Positions 1 to 4,262 of a DNA stretch of 5,575 nucleotides are shown here, one piece after another (position 1 is the first letter of the stretch; the number at the start of each line of letters is the position of its first letter). A program made the translations under genes and the position numbers. The notes under the pieces were generated by a model. The model did not search any database, was not told where the DNA came from, and worked only from the letters and a program-made list of their open reading frames with translations. Origin of the DNA: Gammaproteobacteria bacterium (GTDB lineage: Bacteria; Pseudomonadota; Gammaproteobacteria; Thiohalospirales; Thiohalospiraceae); assembly GCA_014762485.1 (NCBI GenBank), contig JABURU010000041.1:1-5575 (forward strand), written 5' to 3'.

Positions 1-598
1 CCACCGCCGTCCATTGGGGCAGAGTCTCAGCCCGCTTGAGCAGGGCATTGGGTGCATTCACCAGCGACCAGGTACCCATGCGCCCCCGGTAGAGATCGTC
101 CATTGTTGCGGCTGTGGTGGTGATGCTTTGCAATGATGGCGAGGCCTCGCGGAAATATTCGGCTATGCCCATGGCGTGAGATGTAATCCCATGGCCTGCC
201 ACCACTTCTAGCAGGGTGTAATCAATCATTTTCCCCTTGCTTTCAAATTGGCCAGGCAGGGTTAGCACCATGGCGTAGCGCGCCCCATCGGTGATCATGT
301 AGGGTTGCCAGGCCTCCTCCTCCAGCATGGCACTGAGGTAATCCAGCGCGTCCTCATAGCGGTCGTAGTGGTTCACCAGGAACGGCTGGCCCTTGCCCTC
401 CAGCAGCCAGGTCAGGGAGGCGTTCTCCGCGCGGGCGATGTTGCTCAGTGTTGGACCTGATGGAGCCTTCCCCTCATTAACCATTGCTCCAATGGTGGAT
501 TTCCCAAAGCCAAGAGCCATACCCCATGGGTAGTTGTCACGACCTCCAATAATAAACTTTATCCTAGATAAAAAATTTGTATGATTATTTATGGACAT
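1..598 (-). CDS. CI-like phage repressor, N-terminal 199 residues (3' end outside window)
   Basis: Probable lysogeny repressor that would bind operators in the divergent control region next to its own start. The ATG at 598 follows AAGGTG at suitable spacing and the frame stays open to the window edge. Residues about 8-75 form a helix-turn-helix domain of the CI-repressor type: G30-F-G-K-S-T-I37 fits the recognition region, and GPTLSNIARAENASLTWLL followed by EGKGQPF (48-73) is the usual end of this domain. Residues 80-199 do not look like the LexA/CI S24 self-cleaving peptidase; I see no convincing Ser/Lys dyad region so far, but the C-terminus is missing. The first 20 codons are very AT-rich and the rest GC-rich, suggesting a mosaic joint. 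The repressor role is inferred from the domain plus divergent position. Confidence 0.85.
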   Translation of the reverse strand, partial: MSINNHTNFLSRIKFIIGGRDNYPWGMALGFGKSTIGAMVNEGKAPSGPTLSNIARAENASLTWLLEGKGQPFLVNHYDRYEDALDYLSAMLEEEAWQPYMITDGARYAMVLTLPGQFESKGKMIDYTLLEVVAGHGITSHAMGIAEYFREASPSLQSITTTAATMDDLYRGRMGTWSLVNAPNALLKRAETLPQWTAV

Positions 599-604
599 AT
601 CACC

Positions 605-633
605 TTGACCATTCCCGAAATTGGGAATATCTT
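605..633 (+). promoter_or_regulatory. Rightward early promoter (PR-like)
   Basis: TTGACC (605-610) matches the -35 consensus at five of six positions and TATCTT (628-633) is a moderate -10, separated by exactly 17 bp. Transcription would start near 640 and run into the ribbon-helix-helix gene at 684. The spacer is almost wholly an inverted repeat, as expected for a repressor-controlled phage early promoter. Called from consensus only. Confidence 0.6.
611..628. promoter_or_regulatory. Inverted-repeat operator inside the early promoter
   Basis: ATTCCC-GAAATT-GGGAAT is an 18-bp imperfect palindrome with 6-bp perfect arms and two more symmetric matches in the centre. It occupies the space between the -35 and -10 boxes and lies 13 bp from the repressor start codon. 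A CI dimer bound here would directly exclude RNA polymerase. I saw no second clear copy in the control region, unlike lambda's triple operators. The RHH protein is another possible ligand. Confidence 0.6.
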
Positions 634-638
634 TACTT

Positions 639-664
639 GAAACAGAACGAAACATGCTGAAACA
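639..664 (+). repeat. Three GAAACA direct repeats at 10-bp period
   Basis: GAAACA occurs at 639-644, 649-654 and 659-664, starting exactly 10 bp apart, so all three face the same side of the DNA helix. They begin at the predicted start of the rightward transcript and end 19 bp before the RHH start codon. Likely a cooperative binding site for a small regulator (RHH proteins commonly bind short repeated half-sites) or an RNA-level element. Function is inferred. Confidence 0.5.
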
Positions 665-678
665 CCTTGTAACAGAGG

Positions 679-684
679 ATTATA
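679..684 (-). promoter_or_regulatory. Possible -10 box of a leftward promoter for the repressor gene
   Basis: On the minus strand 684-679 reads TATAAT, a perfect -10 hexamer, which would give a leader of roughly 70 nt before the repressor ATG at 598. No good -35 lies at the right distance, so it would need an activator or be weak. It overlaps the start of the RHH gene, so the two transcripts would interfere. Tentative. Confidence 0.3.
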
Positions 685-854
685 TGTCTAAAGACAATAA
701 AAAGCAGGTATCCGGCAACACCAGGCCTGTAAGGGTGAATAAAGGGTTGCTGGATGATATTGAGAAGTTGGCTGCAAGTGAAAACCGAACGCTGCCCCAG
801 CAGGTTACCCATATGCTGGAGTTGCAAATGGAGTCGGTTAGAGAAACCGTATAA
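684..854 (+). CDS. Small ribbon-helix-helix (Arc/CopG-type) DNA-binding protein, 56 aa
   Basis: First gene of the rightward operon, in the position of Cro in lambdoid phages. The 56 residues fit the RHH fold: a polar N-terminal tail (1-13), a short beta-strand region TRPVRVN (13-19), helix A over LLDDIEKLAASEN (22-34), then helix B beginning at TLPQQVTHMLELQMES (36-51). RHH proteins dimerise and insert the paired strands into the DNA major groove. The ATG at 684 is preferred over in-frame TTG 621 and ATG 654 because AGAGGA (674-679) sits just before it and because 621 lies inside the promoter. Its likely targets are the nearby operator or the GAAACA repeats. It could act as a Cro-like repressor or as an antirepressor partner; the sequence does not decide. 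Confidence 0.75.
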   Translation: MSKDNKKQVSGNTRPVRVNKGLLDDIEKLAASENRTLPQQVTHMLELQMESVRETV

Positions 855-860
855 AAAAGT

Positions 861-942
861 GCTCCCACCACGCGGCAACGTGGTGAGAGCGGGTGCCCCC
901 GGCAAGGGGCTTGAGGTTACTGGCTTGGTCACCTATTCACCT
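861..942 (+). ncRNA. Structured leader RNA, candidate C4-like antisense RNA
   Basis: This non-coding stretch between the RHH and CII genes has three hairpins in a row. Hairpin 1 pairs 861-872 with 879-890 (12 bp, one G-U). Hairpin 2 pairs 895-899 with 906-910 (GCCCC/GGGGC). Both have the same six-base loop CGGCAA. Hairpin 3 pairs 914-920 with 928-934 with one mismatch. Segment 913-925 is complementary to 976-987 downstream (12 bp with one bulged T at 917), and ATTCAC at 935-940 matches GTGAAT at 1001-1006. A same-strand RNA with antisense segments aimed at the leader of the next gene is the known design of C4 RNA in phages P1 and P7. There is no U-tract after hairpins 1 or 2, so they are not intrinsic terminators. 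Family membership is inferred; a weak TATAAA (850-855) just upstream might allow separate transcription. Confidence 0.5.
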
Positions 943-944
943 CG

Positions 945-975
945 GTGCTTAGTTTAACTACTAAGCACTAAGTGT
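945..975. promoter_or_regulatory. ACTAAG palindrome with a third half-site
   Basis: GTGCTTAGT (945-953) and ACTAAGCAC (960-968) form a perfect 9-bp inverted repeat around a six-base centre, and a third related unit ACTAAGTGT follows at 967-975, overlapping by two bases. As DNA it looks like an operator with two and a half sites; as RNA it is a 9-bp hairpin separating the antisense segments from their targets. No T-run follows, so an intrinsic terminator is unlikely. Confidence 0.45.
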
Positions 976-987
976 AGCCAGTACCTC
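976..987 (+). promoter_or_regulatory. Target site for the upstream antisense segment
   Basis: AGCCAGTACCTC is complementary over 12 bases to 913-925, with one bulged T on the antisense side. Its last three bases are also the first bases of the anti-SD strand (985-991), so pairing with the antisense segment and pairing with the SD compete. This placement suggests a switch, not a chance match. Confidence 0.45.
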
Positions 988-1015
988 CCTGAATAAAAAA
1001 GTGAATGACAGGGAG
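985..1015 (+). promoter_or_regulatory. Hairpin hiding the Shine-Dalgarno of the CII-like gene
   Basis: CTCCCTG (985-991) is perfectly complementary to CAGGGAG (1009-1015), which contains the SD (GGGAG, 1011-1015) placed 7 nt before the ATG at 1023. The 17-nt loop is A-rich. When the hairpin forms, ribosome binding to the CII-like gene should be reduced. The SD also decides the start: an in-frame ATG at 1005 lies before it and has no SD of its own. Confidence 0.55.
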
Positions 1016-1022
1016 ATTTCAC

Positions 1023-1517
1023 ATGAATTTACAATTGGCTACACATAAGGACGTTCACTCCTATCCAACAGGTGCCATGGCACTGGGCCGAGATCTTGGC
1101 TGGGTGAAGCTAAAAACCTTCCTTAGCAAAGCCGATCCTGGTCAGCCGCATGAATTCACCCTCAGCGAGTCAATAGCCTATCAGCTCAAGACAGGCAGTT
1201 ATCACACACTGCATGCCTACAACGCTGAGTTAAACCACATTGCCTTGCCGGTGGTAGATATGACTGGCCTAACCGATACCGCCTTAATAGAAGCCCTGTT
1301 GAACCATTCTATGAAGTTTGGCGAAACCCGCCAGGCAATTCTTGATGCCCTTTCTGATGGTGACATTGAGCCGCACGAGCTTGAAACCATTCTTCATCGC
1401 ATGTTCGAGAGTATGAGAGCGCAGGCAGAAGTTTTCCGTCGCCTGGCTTGCATGTGTGCCGATGATAGCGCTCTTGAGGATGCGCTTCAGCAGTGGGGTT
1501 CCCTTGGGCATGCCTAA
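1023..1517 (+). CDS. Phage regulatory protein CII family (Phage_CP76-like), 164 aa
   Basis: DNA-binding transcription regulator of the family found in many temperate phages as CII-type proteins; in P2-like and related phages these sit beside the immunity repressor and affect the lysis-lysogeny choice. The N-terminal half carries the family pattern: GAMALGRDLGW (17-27), LKTFLSKADPGQ (30-41), a leucine/threonine-glutamate segment FTLSES (45-50) and KTGSYHTLHAYNAELN (56-71). The C-terminal half (84-160) is helical with regular hydrophobic spacing and probably mediates oligomerisation. Length is normal for the family. The start at 1023 is chosen for its SD at 1011-1015. The gene follows the RHH regulator in the same operon and is preceded by a leader predicted to control its translation. 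The stop overlaps the next gene by 8 nt. The exact role, activator or repressor, cannot be read from the sequence. Confidence 0.8.
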   Translation: MNLQLATHKDVHSYPTGAMALGRDLGWVKLKTFLSKADPGQPHEFTLSESIAYQLKTGSYHTLHAYNAELNHIALPVVDMTGLTDTALIEALLNHSMKFGETRQAILDALSDGDIEPHELETILHRMFESMRAQAEVFRRLACMCADDSALEDALQQWGSLGHA

Positions 1518-1719
1518 CCATAAGTACCCAGACATAGAAGTGCCTAAGAGTCTGCAGCGCAAAGGGCTGCAAGGTTATAACAGTAACCTGAAAGAGGGCG
1601 AGAGCGTTCAGTTACCGATAGCACACATGATGCTGATCTTCGGTGATGACATAAGAGAGCATTTCGCCAAGAAACGGAAACGAGAGCAGGAAGCCAGTGG
1701 CAACGCTGTTCCTGACTGA
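1510..1719 (+). CDS. Unknown small protein, 69 aa
   Basis: I do not recognise this protein. It is hydrophilic, with a proline-rich start (PDIEVPKSLQR, 7-17), one short hydrophobic patch (LPIAHMMLIFG, 35-45) and a strongly basic tail (KKRKRE, 54-59). The ATG at 1510 overlaps the CII stop by 8 nt, favouring translational coupling; its own SD is weak. An earlier in-frame ATG at 1456 would lie deep inside the CII gene and is less likely. Position directly after cII and the basic tail are compatible with a nucleic-acid-associated accessory protein, but that is a guess. Confidence 0.6.
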   Translation: MPNHKYPDIEVPKSLQRKGLQGYNSNLKEGESVQLPIAHMMLIFGDDIREHFAKKRKREQEASGNAVPD

Positions 1720-1876
1720 ATGGGAGTTGCGCGTTCAGTTTGAACGACTACCTCGTTCAGCCAGGCGCAAAGGATTCGACCAGCTAATGAAGGAACCAGC
1801 CACACGCACCTCCATGGTTAATGGTGCTCTGGCTGCCAGAAGGAGAAAGGGCCGTGATATACATTCAATTGATTAA
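1697..1876 (+). CDS. Unknown small basic protein, 59 aa (GTG start)
   Basis: Short open frame filling the space between its neighbours. The GTG at 1697 follows AGGAAG (1688-1693), and the frame runs to TAA at 1874-1876. It overlaps both the previous and the next gene by 23 nt. The protein is rich in Arg and Lys, notably RLPRSARRKG (17-26) and ARRRKGRD (47-54), and starts with a tryptophan/glutamate segment (LTEWELRVQFE, 6-16) likely to be helical. No family is recognised; a nucleic-acid-binding or protein-protein adaptor role is possible. Without it there would be an unusual 130-nt gap in an otherwise packed operon, which supports it being real. Confidence 0.55.
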   Translation: MATLFLTEWELRVQFERLPRSARRKGFDQLMKEPATRTSMVNGALAARRRKGRDIHSID

Positions 1877-2237
1877 CACGCTGAAAAAACACGGGGGAAA
1901 AGGTCTGCGCGTTTGGATAGAGCCAGGTGTACCTCAAGCCATTAATGGTGGTCATTTTTATGTGGCTACTCACCGAGTGGATGATAGTCACCGGCAGCTT
2001 GCTTATACCCTGGTTCACGGCGAGCACTCAGAGAGTCACCGGGTTTCTCCTGGTGATGTTATTTCCCTTCACCCATTTGTTGATGCCTTTGTTTTATTTC
2101 GTGCTGTTAAGTACAGCGAGAACGGCCGCCCGGCAGCCGTGATGTGTGAATTTATTAAGACTCGCAGAATGGACTTAAGCCGCCTGGAAGAGGGCAGTTC
2201 ATTATTTTCACAGAACTACTTGAGATTGTTTGATTAA
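1854..2237 (+). CDS. Unknown protein, 127 aa (GTG start)
   Basis: No recognised family. The GTG at 1854 is chosen over ATG 1821 because a strong AGGAG (1841-1845) lies 8 nt before it; this also leaves a 23-nt overlap with the upstream gene. The protein has alternating hydrophobic and polar residues suggesting a mainly beta core (LRVWIEP 18-24, HFYVATHRV 34-42, PGDVISLHPFVDAFVLFRAVKY about 69-91) with a histidine-rich stretch HGEHSESHRV (58-67). No signal peptide or membrane segment is visible. It is the last gene before the terminator-like structure, so it ends the first transcription block. Confidence 0.7.
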   Translation: MIYIQLINTLKKHGGKGLRVWIEPGVPQAINGGHFYVATHRVDDSHRQLAYTLVHGEHSESHRVSPGDVISLHPFVDAFVLFRAVKYSENGRPAAVMCEFIKTRRMDLSRLEEGSSLFSQNYLRLFD

Positions 2238-2246
2238 AGTTTCTGG

Positions 2247-2305
2247 CCAGCAGGGATACCTTCCTACTTATGTACTCCCTGCATGCTTCCCCTGCTGGTC
2301 TTTTT
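2247..2305 (+). terminator. Terminator-like inverted repeat with alternative fold, before the recombinase gene
   Basis: CCAGCAGGG (2247-2255) pairs perfectly with CCCTGCTGG (2290-2298), and TCTTTTT (2299-2305) follows directly, as in an intrinsic terminator, although the loop is long (34 nt). The same left arm can instead pair locally, GCAGGGA (2250-2256) with TCCCTGC (2276-2282), which would break the terminator stem. This gives two exclusive states and may set how much transcription reaches the recombinase. Because it adjoins an integrase gene, part of an attachment site is an alternative reading. Confidence 0.5.
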
Positions 2306-2321
2306 ATTCGGAGTTGTTGAT

Positions 2322-2948
2322 ATGTTGTATCAGAGAGAAGTGTTTAATCGCTACTTTACAGAGCCAGAAGAGAAGAAGCTTTTTAAAACTATAGCAGAAC
2401 ATAATTCTATTTCAGCCCGTCGTGATCTGGCCTGGATGAAAGTGTTAAGGCACACCGGTATTCGTATAGAGTCATTTTCTTTACTGACTCGTGGTGATGC
2501 TAAGCGTGCTATTAGTGAAAAAGAACTTAATTATGTCGGCAAGGGACGCAATGGCAGTAAGAAGGCGGGCCGATCCTTCGTTAACAAGACGGCGGTAAAA
2601 GCCTTTAAGGAACTGTTACGTATTGGCCGTGAAATGGGGGTTCCTGATATGGATGATAAACCCCTGGTTGTTAGTCGCCAGCGAGATAATCAACGTCAGT
2701 TTAAAGCCTTAACTATTCGTTCTTATCAGGTTGCCATGCAGAAATGGTGCACGATGGCTCAGGTACCTTCCGGTTCACCTCATTGGCTTAGACACACCAC
2801 AGCAAAGCGCATCATGAAAAGTAGCACCTCGAACGATCCTCGCGGCATTGTTCAAGCCCAGTTAAACCATTCCGATCCGCGCTCAACGTATATCTACACC
2901 ATGCCGGACAAAGAAGACATCCAGAATGCGATGGAGGAAATTTCATGA
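2322..2948 (+). CDS. Tyrosine recombinase / phage-type integrase, short form, 208 aa
   Basis: Site-specific recombinase that cuts and rejoins DNA through a covalent tyrosine-DNA link. Catalytic residues are all visible: Arg48 in HTGIRIESFSLLTRGD (44-59), the beta-hairpin lysine probably Lys74 in VGKGRNGSKK (72-81), His154 and Arg157 in SPHWLRHTTAKRI (152-164), His183 in LNHSDPRST (181-189), and the nucleophile Tyr192 in TYIYTMP. Typical phage integrases are 300-400 residues; here catalytic box I begins about 45 residues from the start, so the usual arm-binding and most of the core-binding domain are absent. The ATG at 2322 has CGGAG 8 nt upstream; the earlier ATG at 2283 lacks an SD and lies inside the inverted repeat. 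The gene sits inside the early operon and its TGA overlaps the next ATG. It could integrate the element, resolve multimers or invert DNA. Confidence 0.85.
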   Translation: MLYQREVFNRYFTEPEEKKLFKTIAEHNSISARRDLAWMKVLRHTGIRIESFSLLTRGDAKRAISEKELNYVGKGRNGSKKAGRSFVNKTAVKAFKELLRIGREMGVPDMDDKPLVVSRQRDNQRQFKALTIRSYQVAMQKWCTMAQVPSGSPHWLRHTTAKRIMKSSTSNDPRGIVQAQLNHSDPRSTYIYTMPDKEDIQNAMEEIS

Positions 2949-3262
2949 CCTTGGTGATAGAGCAACACTGTCCTAGTTGTGGCGGTAAGGGATGTTCAGA
3001 TCCTGCCTGGGCACTGTTTTGGCGTGAGTATGCTGCAGAGGGTAAAACACTGGCTTATCTGCAGGACGATAAGGCCGTAGCAGCCTGGTTTCACTCACAC
3101 GGCATGCAGTATCCCGACCAGGTGAGCGGGCCATGTGGTACCTGTGGCGGTTCCGGTTTGGTGCTGGGGCAGATTGGAAAAGACGATTGGGAAGTTTTAC
3201 AGCAGGAGGGCGTGTTATGTGGGAAATCATCTACTTCATCATCGGCTGTGTCTACACAATAA
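2945..3262 (+). CDS. Small zinc-finger-like protein with two CxxCxGxG motifs, 105 aa
   Basis: Two DnaJ-type cysteine motifs, CPSCGGKG (9-16) and CGTCGGSG (64-71), are 55 residues apart and together supply four cysteines for one zinc ion, as in the DnaJ central zinc finger. The linker between them is helical (ALFWREYAAEGKTLAYLQDD, 23-42) and has no J domain. The gene starts at an ATGA overlap with the recombinase stop and has a GGAGG SD (2935-2939 region), so the two are translated together. The last 16 residues are low-complexity (Ser/Thr) and are encoded where the next gene overlaps by 46 nt. The role is unknown; zinc-dependent protein or DNA binding is a reasonable inference. Confidence 0.7.
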   Translation: MTLVIEQHCPSCGGKGCSDPAWALFWREYAAEGKTLAYLQDDKAVAAWFHSHGMQYPDQVSGPCGTCGGSGLVLGQIGKDDWEVLQQEGVLCGKSSTSSSAVSTQ

Positions 3263-3456
3263 TCGGTGTGTTGCTTGGAGCCTGGTTAGATGATCGCATG
3301 GGCAACTGTGTCACCCGTTGCATCACTAACGAGAGCAAGGCTTACCTGGTGTTGTTCTTTTGGCCGCCATTTTTCTTTTACTGTTATGTCTCTTGGCAGG
3401 TAAATGAATGGGCTGGCTTACATAAAAAACAGGGAAAGAATTATGGCGAACTATGA
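3217..3456 (+). CDS. Small membrane protein with two predicted helices, 79 aa
   Basis: The ATG at 3217 is preceded by a perfect AGGAGG (3204-3209) 7 nt away, which fixes the start although it lies 46 nt inside the previous gene. Two hydrophobic segments are clear: about residues 4-23 (IIYFIIGCVYTIIGVLLGAW region) and 42-60 (AYLVLFFWPPFFFYCYVSW region). They are joined by a short polar loop containing two cysteines (C31, C35), and the tail is basic (HKKQGKN). The product should sit in the inner membrane. Function is not recognised; small phage membrane proteins can act in exclusion, lysis timing or anti-defence, but nothing here selects among these. Confidence 0.7.
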   Translation: MWEIIYFIIGCVYTIIGVLLGAWLDDRMGNCVTRCITNESKAYLVLFFWPPFFFYCYVSWQVNEWAGLHKKQGKNYGEL

Positions 3457-3703
3457 CCGTTACCCTTTCGCTGGTGTGGCACCAATGCCTGTTTCCATGC
3501 TGGGTCATTATGACCCAGAGCCACAGGTAATTCTGAATAAACTTCCCCAGGATAAAAAGCGTGAAGTGTGGGAGCACTTAAAGAAACATCACTCGCATGT
3601 TGCCAAGATGATTGAAGAAGATCCTTTTCTTAAAGAAATAAGGGACACCTTCGGTGTGGATATAGCACTACCTCACAAGATGTTAAAGGACGTCGTTAAA
3701 TGA
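3443..3703 (+). CDS. Unknown protein, 86 aa
   Basis: No family recognised. The ATG at 3443 follows AGGGA (3431-3435) at 7 nt; it overlaps the membrane-protein gene by 14 nt. The first 30 residues are proline- and aromatic-rich and probably extended (YPFAGVAPMPVSMLGHYDP), while residues 35-70 are helical and highly charged (KKREVWEHLKKHHSHVAKMIEEDPFLKEI in outline). The stop overlaps the next gene as ATGA, so translation is coupled. A soluble cytoplasmic accessory protein is likely. Confidence 0.65.
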   Translation: MANYDRYPFAGVAPMPVSMLGHYDPEPQVILNKLPQDKKREVWEHLKKHHSHVAKMIEEDPFLKEIRDTFGVDIALPHKMLKDVVK

Positions 3704-4017
3704 TTGAAAGCCCGGTTTACATAGACACACGGCCTAATACAGGCGGCCTGTTTTCCTCTGCTGCCAGCGTGGAGGATTACGCTGCCTGGTTAACCCAACG
3801 CTGTGAAGAGTCCTATAGAAACGATTCGGGCAACCAGGTGTGTTATGGCGTGGCTCAGAAGGTTAATCAGCTGGCTTATCACAGCAAAAAACAGATCAAG
3901 TCAAAGGATAAGCCCGAGACTTATGAGGTGCTGTGTTTTGGTCCTTATGCTGCGGCCGCTGCCCATGTCTTACGTCAGCAGGGTGTACACGATTCACATA
4001 TTAAGGTTTTGTCATGA
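3700..4017 (+). CDS. Unknown protein, 105 aa
   Basis: No family recognised. The start is an ATGA overlap with the previous stop, with AAGGA (3686-3690) upstream; the stop overlaps the next start the same way. The sequence has a central helix with two cysteines (C35 and C48), a lysine-rich turn (SKKQIKSKDKPE, 62-73), then YEVLCFGPYAAAAAHVLRQQ (75-94), which looks like a beta-strand followed by an alanine-rich helix. A compact soluble alpha/beta protein is suggested. No catalytic signature is visible. Confidence 0.65.
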   Translation: MIESPVYIDTRPNTGGLFSSAASVEDYAAWLTQRCEESYRNDSGNQVCYGVAQKVNQLAYHSKKQIKSKDKPETYEVLCFGPYAAAAAHVLRQQGVHDSHIKVLS

Positions 4018-4262
4018 ACGATCTGGCCCAGGAGCTAAAGAAATATTCGGATGATTTAGTGGACTCCTCAGAGGCTTATGACCGTGGCTCCGGTGGTGTG
4101 TTTCACATGATCAGTAAAGTGGAAAGATTAGAACAGCAGTACCAGGAGGCACTGCAGCATATTAATTGCCTGGTGATTTTTGCTAGCGGTAGTGAACCTA
4201 AAAATGCACCTCATACGGTAAAAGAAGCCAGTGAATTTTTATTACGAGTAAGGGGACAGTAA
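4014..4262 (+). CDS. Unknown helical protein, 82 aa
   Basis: No family recognised. The gene starts at an ATGA overlap and ends in a TAATG overlap with the next gene. AAGG (4003-4006) provides a modest SD. The protein is mostly helical; residues 31-51 (HMISKVERLEQQYQEALQHIN outline) have heptad-like spacing of Ile, Val, Leu and Tyr and may form a short coiled coil. A small hydrophobic patch CLVIFAS follows at 52-58, too short to span a membrane. Probably a small soluble, oligomeric protein. Confidence 0.6.
   Translation: MNDLAQELKKYSDDLVDSSEAYDRGSGGVFHMISKVERLEQQYQEALQHINCLVIFASGSEPKNAPHTVKEASEFLLRVRGQ

Noticed and set aside
558..572. TTTATC-CTA-GATAAA inverted repeat as a second operator
   Set aside because: It lies within the repressor coding sequence in an AT-rich stretch, differs from the 611-628 operator and may well be chance.
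621..683. Upstream extension of the RHH gene from TTG 621 or ATG 654
   Set aside because: 621 lies within the promoter spacer, upstream of the predicted transcription start, and 654 has no SD; 684 has AGAGGA and gives a normal-length RHH protein.
861..910. Hairpins 1 and 2 as an intrinsic terminator after the RHH gene
   Set aside because: Stems are strong but neither is followed by a T-run; the antisense-leader reading explains more.
1023..1100. Similarity of YPTGAMALG in the CII-like protein to YPWGMALG in the CI-like protein
   Set aside because: Only a short match with different spacing, in different families; no evidence for common origin or shared role.
1284..1572. Minus-strand open frames opposite the CII-like gene
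   Set aside because: No SD or recognisable domain; they mirror a well-supported plus-strand gene.
2283..2321. Longer recombinase start giving a hydrophobic N-terminus
   Set aside because: No SD at 2283, and the extension is a translation of the terminator-like repeat and T-run; 2322 has CGGAG at 8 nt.
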